A stretch of DNA of 64,000 bases from an uncultured Eubacteriales bacterium (GTDB taxonomy: Bacteria > Bacillota > Clostridia > Oscillospirales > Acutalibacteraceae): positions 1 to 64,000 of the forward strand of contig CAKTEU010000008.1 of the NCBI GenBank assembly GCA_934552855.1. Reading direction: 5' to 3'. Each line of letters starts with the position of its first letter. Positions within the stretch are counted from its first letter, which is position 1. Below are positions 1-6,545 of this stretch, in pieces. The translations under genes were made by a program, and so were the position numbers. The notes beneath the pieces are model-generated. The model did no database searches, was not told where the DNA came from, and worked only from the letters and a program-made list of their open reading frames with translations.

Positions 1-45
1 TTTTTTTACCCGCTCGCAGTATCTATATACAGCTTCGGGGTAAAG

Positions 46-215
46 AAAACGCTTTCTGCATCTAAATCCGACAGCCCTTTTTAAAAAGTCTTAGAGTCAC
101 ATTGGCTGTACGGAGCAGTAGGGGAGTCTCGTGAGGCTCCCGTCAACCTTAGATTTTCCACCTAATAGTTTTCTGCGAATCGTACGTTTTAAGAAAATCC
201 GACATCAGACTTTTT
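46..215 (+). ncRNA. Candidate structured RNA (riboswitch-like or small RNA)
   Basis: No ORF explains this stretch. Paired elements seen by eye: P1 60-65 with 149-154 (ATCTAA/TTAGAT), P2 67-76 with 104-114 (10 bp, bulged A110), and P3 122-130 with 133-141 around GGGAG/CTCCC. A competing nested fold pairs 83-91 with 207-215 (AAAAAGTCT/AGACTTTTT, 9 bp) and 107-114 with 198-204. It is followed by a T-rich tract (211-223). ATCCGACA occurs twice (66-73 and 197-204), so either copy can pair with 107-114. This resembles an expression platform but matches no family I can name. The 5' end may lie before the window. It could be a small RNA, a 3' UTR or part of a long leader for the Ca2+ ATPase. Confidence 0.35.
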
Positions 216-333
216 GTTGTTTTCTATGTTCTCTTATACAATAAACAGCAGATACCAAAGAATATAATCGCAGAGATAATCACACAAAATATTACAATCC
301 TGTCAGCATTTTTTTAAAGGTTTTGGATAATTA

Positions 334-362
334 TTGACAACAAAGAGAAATTGTGTTAAAAC
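334..362 (+). promoter_or_regulatory. Sigma-A type promoter for the Ca2+ ATPase gene
   Basis: TTGACA at 334-339, a 17-base spacer and a weak -10 TAAAAC at 357-362. The predicted start near 369 falls inside the hairpin at 367-387. Confidence 0.5.
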
Positions 363-366
363 TTAA

Positions 367-395
367 GACAGGGGAGGGGCGCCTGTCCTTTTTTT
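367..395 (+). terminator. Intrinsic terminator-like hairpin in the ATPase leader
   Basis: GACAGG at 367-372 pairs with CCTGTC at 382-387, and seven T residues follow at 389-395. It sits at the predicted start of the ATPase transcript, so it either ends transcripts from the upstream RNA or acts as an early attenuator. Confidence 0.5.
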
Positions 396-419
396 GTCGT
401 CCCTGCTTTTAAAAATTAA

Positions 420-452
420 AGCCCTGACGGGGCTGATCCGTTTAAGCGGATC
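420..452 (+). other. Two tandem hairpins before the ATPase ribosome site
   Basis: AGCCC/GGGCT (420-424 with 430-434) and GATCCG/CGGATC (435-440 with 447-452) abut each other and end just before the AAAGG ribosome site at 460-464. They could limit or expose translation initiation. The role is inferred only. Confidence 0.4.
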
Positions 453-475
453 AATGAAGAAAGGAAATGAAAGCC

Positions 476-3208
476 ATGAAGTTCTATCTTGAAGGCGCAG
501 AACAGGCTTTGAAAGAAGTCAAAAGCTCCGAAAACGGACTTTCGTCGAAGGAAGCCGCTTCCCGCCTTGAAAAGAACGGAAAAAACAAACTCAAAGAGGC
601 TGAAAAGGAAGGTCTTTTCAAAAAGTTTATCGGTTCGCTTGCCGATCCGATGATCATTATGCTTCTTGTTGCCGCCGCAATTCAGGCTGTTGTTGCAGTC
701 ATTGAAGCGGGCGGAAAACCCGGCGTTCGTGACTTTGCGGACGTTTTGGTTATTCTTGTTGTTGTAATTATCAACACAATTATGGGTCTTGTTCAGGAAA
801 GCAAGGCCGAAGCCGCAATGGATGCGCTCATGCAGATGACCGCCGCAACAAGCAGGGTTCTGCGTGACGGTGAAACCGTTGTTCTCAAAAGCGAAGACCT
901 TGTTGTCGGTGACGTTATTCTTCTTGAAGCCGGCGACGCTGTTCCTGCGGACTGCCGAATTCTTGAGTCGCACTCAATGAAGGTTGAAGAAGCCGCTCTC
1001 ACCGGTGAATCGGTTCCCGTAACAAAAATGGTTGACGTTCTTTATCTCAAGGATAAGTCAAAGGACGTTGCCCTCGGCGACAGAAAGAACATGCTTTACA
1101 GCGGTTCAACAATCGTATACGGCCGAGGAAAAGCCGTTGTTGTCGGAACCGGTATGGAAACCGAAATGGGCAAGATTGCCGACGCTTTGAGCGAAGCCGA
1201 AAAGGAAGAAACTCCGCTTCAGAAGAAGATGGGCGAGCTTTCGCATTTCCTTACAAAGCTCGTCATCGGAATCAGCGTTCTCGTTTTCGTTGTCGGCGTT
1301 GTCGAATCGCTTCTTATGAGCGACCAGGGCTTCTCAATGAAGTTCCTCGGCGAAACCGCACTTAACACCTTCATTGCCGCAATCGCTCTTGCCGTTGCCG
1401 CAATTCCCGAAGGACTTCCGGCCGTTGTCACAATCATTCTTTCAATCGGCGTTACCGCAATGAGTAAGCGTCAGGCACTCATCAGAAAGCTCACTGCCGT
1501 TGAAACCCTCGGCTGCACTCAGATCATCTGCTCGGATAAAACCGGTACTCTCACTCAGAACAAGATGACCGTTGTTGATCATTTCGGCGAAGATGAGAAG
1601 CTTCTTGCAAAAGCGATGGCTCTTTGCTGCGACGCAGAAATCGACGCAAACGGAAAAGTTACCGGTGAGCCGACCGAAGCCGCCCTCGTTGCATACGCAA
1701 ATTCGCTCGGAATGAACAAGAACGACCTTTCGGCAGCAGCTCCCCGTGTCGGCGAAGCTCCGTTTGATTCGGGCAGAAAGATGATGTCAACCATTCATAA
1801 AGACGGTGGAAGCTTTGTTCAGTACACCAAGGGTGCGCCGGACGAAATTCTTAAAAAGTGCAAGCATGCTCTTGTCGGCGGAAAAGTTGTTTTGATGACC
1901 GACGAAATCAAGGCAAACGTACTCAAAGACAACAAGAGAATGGCAGACAAGGCGCTTCGTGTTCTTGCTTGTGCATATAAAGATTACAGTGCCGCTCCGG
2001 CTGATTTTGCACCGGAAGCACTTGAAAACGACCTTATTTTCATCGGTCTTACCGGAATGATTGACCCGGTTCGTCCGGAAGTTAAGGCCGCAATTGAAGA
2101 ATGCCGTCAGGCAGGTATTCGCCCGGTAATGATTACCGGTGACCACAAGGATACCGCTGTTGCAATCGGCAGAGAGCTCGGAATCATTACCGATGCCTCA
2201 CAGGCTATTATGGGCGCAGAGCTTGATAAGTTCAGCGATGAAGAGCTTAAAGAAGAAGTTACAAAGTATTCCGTATACGCCCGTGTTCAGCCCGAACACA
2301 AGACGAGAATCGTTAAGGCTTGGAAAGCAAGGGGCATGGTTACCGCAATGACAGGTGACGGCGTTAACGACGCACCGTCAATCAAGGCTGCCGATATCGG
2401 AATCGGTATGGGTATCACAGGTACCGACGTTACAAAGGGTACCTCGGACATGGTTCTTGCCGATGACAACTTTGCAACAATCGTCAATGCCGTTGAAGAG
2501 GGCAGAAAAATCTATGACAACGTTCTCAAGGTTCTTCAGTTCCAGCTTTCAACAAACCTCAGTGAAGTTATCATCATGTTCGTTGCGTCGATTCTTCACT
2601 TCACAATTCTTTCACCCGTTCACCTTCTTTGGATCAACATGGTTACCGACTCGCTTCCGGGTCTTGCGCTCGGCATGGAAAAGGCCGAAGGCGACATCAT
2701 GAGAAGAAAACCGCGTTCAACAACGGACGGAATTTTCTCCGGCGGCGCAGGCGTGGACATGGTTTGGCAGGGTATTTATCTTGCAATCATCGAAATTGCG
2801 GCTTATGTCATCGGATACTGGCTTGAACCGTCCGGCGGCGTTGCTCACAGCTTTGCCGGATTCTTCAGCGGCGAACCGTGTGTAAACGCAATGGCAATGG
2901 CCTTCCTCACCGTCAACTTCTCGGAAATGATGTGTGCAATCAATATGCGTTCGCGTCAGGCTTCGATTTTCTCAAAGGATATGATGAAGAAGATGAACTG
3001 GTGGCTTGTCGGTGCGTTTGTTGTCACAACCGCTCTTACTCTTGCGGCAATTTACATTCCCGGTCTTTGCTCGGTATTCGGAATTGAACCGGGTACCTTC
3101 AGCACCACCGAACTTGCAATTTCCTGCGGTCTTTCCGTTTCAACGATTCCCGTCTTTGAACTCGGAAAAGCAATCAGAAGAGCTTCCGCAAAGAGAAAGG
3201 CAAAGTAA
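476..3208 (+). CDS. Ca2+-translocating P-type ATPase (PMCA/SERCA-like, type II)
   Basis: A membrane pump that uses ATP to export Ca2+. The 910-residue protein has the full type II layout: N-terminal cation ATPase domain, TGES actuator loop, PEGLP in M4 (about residue 310), the phosphorylated Asp in DKTGT (about residue 353), the GDGVNDAP hinge and a C-terminal six-helix region. SERCA-type Ca2+ ligands are recognisable: Glu in PEGLP, Asn and Glu in TNLSEV (M5) and Asn and Asp in WINMVTD (M6). This supports Ca2+ rather than Na+/K+ or Mn2+. ATG at 476 is preferred over ATG at 467 because AAAGGA (460-465) lies only one base before 467 but ten bases before 476. The gene stands alone between its own promoter and terminator. 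Function is confident; exact ion preference is inferred. Confidence 0.93.
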   Translation: MKFYLEGAEQALKEVKSSENGLSSKEAASRLEKNGKNKLKEAEKEGLFKKFIGSLADPMIIMLLVAAAIQAVVAVIEAGGKPGVRDFADVLVILVVVIINTIMGLVQESKAEAAMDALMQMTAATSRVLRDGETVVLKSEDLVVGDVILLEAGDAVPADCRILESHSMKVEEAALTGESVPVTKMVDVLYLKDKSKDVALGDRKNMLYSGSTIVYGRGKAVVVGTGMETEMGKIADALSEAEKEETPLQKKMGELSHFLTKLVIGISVLVFVVGVVESLLMSDQGFSMKFLGETALNTFIAAIALAVAAIPEGLPAVVTIILSIGVTAMSKRQALIRKLTAVETLGCTQIICSDKTGTLTQNKMTVVDHFGEDEKLLAKAMALCCDAEIDANGKVTGEPTEAALVAYANSLGMNKNDLSAAAPRVGEAPFDSGRKMMSTIHKDGGSFVQYTKGAPDEILKKCKHALVGGKVVLMTDEIKANVLKDNKRMADKALRVLACAYKDYSAAPADFAPEALENDLIFIGLTGMIDPVRPEVKAAIEECRQAGIRPVMITGDHKDTAVAIGRELGIITDASQAIMGAELDKFSDEELKEEVTKYSVYARVQPEHKTRIVKAWKARGMVTAMTGDGVNDAPSIKAADIGIGMGITGTDVTKGTSDMVLADDNFATIVNAVEEGRKIYDNVLKVLQFQLSTNLSEVIIMFVASILHFTILSPVHLLWINMVTDSLPGLALGMEKAEGDIMRRKPRSTTDGIFSGGAGVDMVWQGIYLAIIEIAAYVIGYWLEPSGGVAHSFAGFFSGEPCVNAMAMAFLTVNFSEMMCAINMRSRQASIFSKDMMKKMNWWLVGAFVVTTALTLAAIYIPGLCSVFGIEPGTFSTTELAISCGLSVSTIPVFELGKAIRRASAKRKAK

Positions 3209-3238
3209 GAAAAAGAACTTTTTCAATGCATAAACTTT

Positions 3239-3272
3239 CACCCTCCGCTCGCAACGAACGGAGGGTGTTTTT
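3239..3272 (+). terminator. Rho-independent terminator of the Ca2+ ATPase gene
   Basis: A perfect 9-bp stem, CACCCTCCG (3239-3247) with CGGAGGGTG (3259-3267), followed by TTTTT. Confidence 0.9.
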
Positions 3273-3293
3273 GCACTTATTTTTAGATATGAA

Positions 3294-3839
3294 TCACAGT
3301 TCCAGTCTCATATAAACAAGTTCCTGAAAGCCCGATGTTCGGGAGTTAAAGCCCTTGGGATTTCTGCCGAATTCAACAAAACCGAGTTTTTTATACATCT
3401 CAACGGCTCTGTCGTTTTCGGCAACAACGTTCAATTCAAGCTGAGTGTAGCCTGCACTTTTTGCACATTCGATACAAGCTTCTGTAAGCGCATGTCCGAT
3501 TCCCATTCTCCAAAACTCTTTTGCAATATTGATGCCGAACTCGGCACGGTGGCGAACCTTGCAGCTTGAACCGATTGCATCAATTCCTGCAGAACCGGCA
3601 ATTTTATCGTTGACTTCGGCTACTATTTCAATTTCGTTTTTGCTTTCGGTTTTTTCTTTCAAAAATTGAGATTCCTGCTCGGCGGTGAAAGAATTTTCGT
3701 CCGGATAGGAAAGCAGATAATCGGTTTCTCCGTGAGTCAGGTTGAAAACGTCAAGAACAGCCTGTCCGTCGCTTTCCGTTCCGTTTCTTAACCGGCACTC
3801 CATGCCGTTTTTGAGTGTGATAACTTTATTGTATATCAT
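3294..3839 (-). CDS. GNAT family N-acetyltransferase
   Basis: About 181 residues with a GNAT fold. The acetyl-CoA loop appears as EFWRMGIGHALTE (variant R/Q-x-x-G-x-G/A), followed by the VVAENDRAVEMYKKLGF segment typical of motif B. Such enzymes transfer acetyl from acetyl-CoA to an amine of a small molecule or protein; the substrate cannot be told from sequence. An in-frame upstream TTG exists at 3854, but GGAGG lies inside that extension and is correctly spaced for the ATG at 3839, so 3839 is the start. It is the last gene of a minus-strand group of three small genes and converges on the Ca2+ ATPase gene. Confidence 0.85.
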   Translation of the reverse strand: MIYNKVITLKNGMECRLRNGTESDGQAVLDVFNLTHGETDYLLSYPDENSFTAEQESQFLKEKTESKNEIEIVAEVNDKIAGSAGIDAIGSSCKVRHRAEFGINIAKEFWRMGIGHALTEACIECAKSAGYTQLELNVVAENDRAVEMYKKLGFVEFGRNPKGFNSRTSGFQELVYMRLEL

Positions 3840-3866
3840 TGGTGTTACCTCCAAAAAAAGTTGATG

Positions 3867-4235
3867 TTAGGAAGTTGTTTGTGCGATTGGAACTACTCTG
3901 ACTTTTTCAACTCGCTCATTATCTTTGTAATCGACGATAAGCTGAAAATCATCCGACAGTATCCAAATATCTTCATTGGCAGTCTCGTTTGTTTCTGTCG
4001 GTTTTCCCCATTTTTTATACAGACTCTTTTTTCTGAATGATTCTATGTTATTTATCATTAATTCATCTGTTGCCCAATCCGCACCCTTGTTTTCTGCAAG
4101 GGTAGATATGTTCCAAAGTTCCATTAAACGCTCCTCTTCATGGTTTACAGTTTGAACTTCTTTCCAAAATCCAATTCCGCAAGCCAAAGCCATTACCAAA
4201 ATAATAACAGCTACTATCCAAACTCGGTTTTTCAT
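3867..4235 (-). CDS. Small single-pass membrane protein of unknown function
   Basis: A 122-residue protein that I do not recognise. Residues about 5-24 form one strongly hydrophobic helix after a short basic start (MKNR), so it is either membrane-anchored or has an uncleaved signal. The rest is hydrophilic and probably extracellular, with a compact beta-rich end (WILSDDFQLIVDYKD, then VEKVRVV). AGAGGTG precedes the ATG at 4235. It lies between two GNAT genes on the same strand with gaps under 60 bases on either side and may be cotranscribed with them. The Cys at about residue 19 does not form a clean lipobox. Confidence 0.6.
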   Translation of the reverse strand: MKNRVWIVAVIILVMALACGIGFWKEVQTVNHEEERLMELWNISTLAENKGADWATDELMINNIESFRKKSLYKKWGKPTETNETANEDIWILSDDFQLIVDYKDNERVEKVRVVPIAQTTS

Positions 4236-4293
4236 ATAAACACCTCTGAAAGTTCAATTTTTCACGAAAACCACACGCTATGACGGAGCTTAT

Positions 4294-4845
4294 TCACCGT
4301 TCGGATTTCAGCAGCGCATAATAGCACGCATCGCAAATTCCCTGATTGTTCCAATCGGCACTTCTCAAAGTACCCTCATATTTCATGCCGCATTTTTTCA
4401 TCACTTTGCCCGAATTTGGATTTCTCGGGTCGTGCCTTGACTCGATACGATTCACGCCGACGACATCGAAAAAATAATCCATAACCGCCTTGAGAGCCTC
4501 CGAAGTGATACCCTTGTGCCACCACTTTTTCCCGATGCAATAACCGATATGTACCGCCGAGATTTCTTCTTTCACAGATACCGCGGAAATACTGCCTATC
4601 GGCTCATCGCCGTTTTCCTTCAAAACAATTGCCCACTGATAATAGCTGTTATCGGAATACTGCTTCAGCCAATCTTCTGTTATGCCAAGGCTCACTTCCG
4701 GACTTTCATGCGGCGGCCACATCAGAAATTTTGTGACTTCGCTGTCCGAAGCCCAGTTTTTATACATTGCATCCGCATCTTCTATTTTGAATCGCCTTAA
4801 AATCAATCTTTCGGTTTCAAGTTTTTGCGTTCCGGTGTGCTTCAT
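4294..4845 (-). CDS. GNAT acetyltransferase, RimJ/RimL-like
   Basis: A 183-residue protein of the RimJ/RimL-type acetyltransferase group (Pfam Acetyltransf_3 style). It opens with the typical LETERLILRRF start, has the central IGYCIGKKWWHKGITSEAL acetyl-CoA region and ends with the RIESRHDPRNPNSGKVMKKCGM signature. Family members acetylate protein N-termini, but many clostridial relatives act on antibiotics or metabolites, so the substrate is unknown. An AAGG site lies about 14 bases before the ATG, which is rather far. It appears to be the first gene of the minus-strand trio ending at 3294. Confidence 0.87.
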   Translation of the reverse strand: MKHTGTQKLETERLILRRFKIEDADAMYKNWASDSEVTKFLMWPPHESPEVSLGITEDWLKQYSDNSYYQWAIVLKENGDEPIGSISAVSVKEEISAVHIGYCIGKKWWHKGITSEALKAVMDYFFDVVGVNRIESRHDPRNPNSGKVMKKCGMKYEGTLRSADWNNQGICDACYYALLKSER

Positions 4846-4937
4846 TTTTTTTCACAGCCTTTTCAAATTCGGTATTGTCATATCGAGTTTACCATAAAGA
4901 TATCTCATAGGTCAAGGGAGAAAGCTGATTATGCCCG

Positions 4938-5011
4938 AAGCCTTGTCACTGCCGAAGGCAAATTCACTCGCCGAAAGGCGAATTTCACGAATCCGCAAGG
5001 ATTTATTTCAC
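4938..5011. repeat. Array of small hairpins separated by a TTTCAC-like motif
   Basis: Three mini-hairpins follow one another: GCCGAAGGC (4951-4959), TCGCCGAAAGGCGA (4968-4981) and AATCCGCAAGGATT (4990-5003). Each is followed by A/T-rich bases and TTCAC or TTTCAC, and a degenerate GTCAC precedes the first. Stems differ in sequence while the separator is conserved. The block is non-coding and lies beside the tRNA-Ser terminator. It resembles REP-like dispersed intergenic repeats of gut clostridia (from memory, not checked). Confidence 0.55.
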
Positions 5012-5013
5012 TG

Positions 5014-5051
5014 AAAAAGGCCCTTTTGTTTTTGAACAAAAGAGCCTTTTT
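5014..5051 (-). terminator. Bidirectional terminator of the tRNA-Ser operon
   Basis: A 15-bp stem with one mismatch (5014-5028 with 5037-5051) is flanked by A-rich and T-rich arms. On the minus strand it follows the second tRNA and ends in a U tract. Confidence 0.8.
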
Positions 5052-5053
5052 CA

Positions 5054-5144
5054 TGGCGGAGAAGAGGAGACTCGAACTCCTGCGCCGGTTTCCCGACCTA
5101 CGCCCTTAGCAGGGGCGCCTCGTCACCAACTTGAGTACTTCTCC
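5054..5144 (-). tRNA. tRNA-Ser (anticodon GCT)
   Basis: A 91-base class II tRNA with a long variable arm and encoded CCA (5054-5056). The acceptor stem is GGAGAAG/CTTCTCC with discriminator G. The anticodon stem CGCCC/GGGCG carries loop CTGCTAA, giving GCT, which reads AGC/AGU serine codons. The T arm has the usual GTTCGAGTC. It is the second tRNA of a two-gene minus-strand operon. Confidence 0.96.
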
Positions 5145-5180
5145 GTGGGTGTCGTTAAAAAAACAACTATTAAGATAAAA

Positions 5181-5270
5181 TGGCGGAGAGAGTGGGATTC
5201 GAACCCACGGTACGCAGGACGTACGACGGTTTTCAAGACCGTTCCGTTATGACCGCTTCGGTATCTCTCC
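5181..5270 (-). tRNA. tRNA-Ser (anticodon TGA)
   Basis: A 90-base class II tRNA with encoded CCA (5181-5183) and acceptor stem GGAGAGA/TCTCTCC. The anticodon stem ACGGT/ACCGT encloses CTTGAAA, giving TGA, which reads UCN serine codons. A long variable arm is present and the T loop reads GTTCGAATC. It is first in the tRNA-Ser operon, 36 bases before the GCT isoacceptor. Confidence 0.96.
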
Positions 5271-5284
5271 GTTTGTGCCCTGAA

Positions 5285-5313
5285 ATCTTATCATAAATTA
5301 ATGCACTTGTCAA
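5285..5313 (-). promoter_or_regulatory. Promoter of the tRNA-Ser operon
   Basis: On the minus strand TTGACA (5308-5313), a 17-base spacer and TAAGAT (5285-5290) lie just upstream of the tRNA-Ser(TGA) 5' end. Confidence 0.75.
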
Positions 5314-5365
5314 GCCTTTTTTGTAAAATTTGTAAAAGATAAAACATTAAAAACGATTTTAACTG

Positions 5366-5394
5366 TTGATTAAAGCGGCGAAATATAATATAAT
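5366..5394 (+). promoter_or_regulatory. Promoter of the alpha/beta hydrolase gene
   Basis: TTGATT at 5366-5371, a 17-base spacer and a perfect TATAAT at 5389-5394 (a second overlapping TATAAT at 5384-5389). It is divergent from the tRNA-Ser promoter. Confidence 0.75.
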
Positions 5395-5431
5395 CAACAA
5401 GGAAAGCAGTTTCAAAAGGAGGATTATATAA

Positions 5432-6373
5432 ATGGCAATAATCAAAAAAGACGCATATTTTGTTTCTTCAACCGGCGTGAACAATATCCATTGCAGCATT
5501 TGGCAGGACGATGAAGCCGAACCCAAGGCGATTTTTCAAATTGCTCACGGTGTTTCGGAATACATAGGACGCTATGACGAGTTTGCACGCTTTCTTGCAA
5601 AAAACGGCTTTGTTGTTTGCGGAAACGATCACCTCGGTCACGGTCTTTCGGCTCAGACGCTCGATGATCTCGGCTTTTTTGCCGAAGAGGACGGCGACCT
5701 TCGCATGGTTGACGATATGCACATTCTCTCTCTTATAATGAAAAAGAAGTACCCGGAGTTGCCGCTTGTTCTTTTTGGCCACAGCATGGGTTCGTTCTGT
5801 GCAAGGGTATACGCTTCTGCATTCGGAAATGAGCTTGCCGCACTGATTCTTTGCGGAACGGGCGAACTTCCGGCTTCTGCCGTTGTTCTTGAAGAACCGC
5901 TTCGCTTTCTTTGCAAAAAGCTCGGAACAAAAGCGGCCGTACCCGGCAATCTTCTCGATAAGCTCGGCTCGCTCACAATCAGAGACAAGCGCACCGATTC
6001 CGACTGGCTCAGCCGTAACCGTGAAAACGTTGAAAATTATATTGCCGATCCGCTTTGCGGAAATCCGCTAAAACTCGGCGGAGTGCGTGACATTGTTTCG
6101 CTTGCCAATACTGCTTGCTCAACCGAATGGGCAAAAAGCCTTCCGCTCGGCCTTCCTATTATGCTCATTTCCGGCGCAAAAGACCCGGTTGGGTTCAACG
6201 GAAAGGGTGTAATCGCCTGTTCGGATAACCTTGAAAGTGCGGGCCATGAACCGGAGGTTATTCTTTATCCCGGCGACAGGCACGAAATTCTTAATGAAGA
6301 TGACCGTGAAAAAGTTTTCGGCGATATTCTTGATTTTGTTAAAAGGTCTGTCCCGATTGACGGTGAGTTTTAA
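5432..6373 (+). CDS. Alpha/beta hydrolase, monoacylglycerol lipase/lysophospholipase-like
   Basis: A 313-residue serine hydrolase of the Hydrolase_4 (lysophospholipase/monoglyceride lipase) type. An early HG motif (IAHGVSEY, about residue 38) can supply the oxyanion hole. The nucleophile Ser lies in GHSMG at about residue 116, the likely Asp in SGAKDPVG near 250, and the His in GDRHEIL near 285. There is no signal peptide, so it acts in the cytosol, probably on acyl esters of lipids. GGAGG sits seven bases or so before the ATG. The gene is monocistronic with a strong promoter. Substrate is inferred from family only. Confidence 0.86.
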   Translation: MAIIKKDAYFVSSTGVNNIHCSIWQDDEAEPKAIFQIAHGVSEYIGRYDEFARFLAKNGFVVCGNDHLGHGLSAQTLDDLGFFAEEDGDLRMVDDMHILSLIMKKKYPELPLVLFGHSMGSFCARVYASAFGNELAALILCGTGELPASAVVLEEPLRFLCKKLGTKAAVPGNLLDKLGSLTIRDKRTDSDWLSRNRENVENYIADPLCGNPLKLGGVRDIVSLANTACSTEWAKSLPLGLPIMLISGAKDPVGFNGKGVIACSDNLESAGHEPEVILYPGDRHEILNEDDREKVFGDILDFVKRSVPIDGEF

Positions 6374-6545
6374 ATCACATTTAAGCAAATTATGTTAAAT
6401 TAATCAACGGTTATTTAACTGTTGCCGTTACTATTTTGTATTCTTTATACAAAAATACTTGCATTTTTGTGCCGATTGGTATAGAATAGTTGGGAAACTG
6501 CGGTACTTCCGCAAAGAAATTATTTTTGAAAAGGATGAAAGCTCA

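Noticed and set aside
46..215. yybP-ykoY (Mn2+) or M-box (Mg2+) riboswitch before the P-type ATPase
   Set aside because: Fragments such as GGGGAG, GTCAACC and GAGGCTCC occur, but not in the order or structure of either class.
4938..5011. Possible CRISPR array
   Set aside because: Units are 17-24 bases with differing palindromes and only a 5-6 base shared motif; no 25-40 base identical repeats and no cas genes.
6459..6545. Longer N-terminus for the PpiC protein
   Set aside because: The extension has no ribosome site, while AAAGGATG is placed for ATG 6546, which gives a normal cytosolic tail and anchor.
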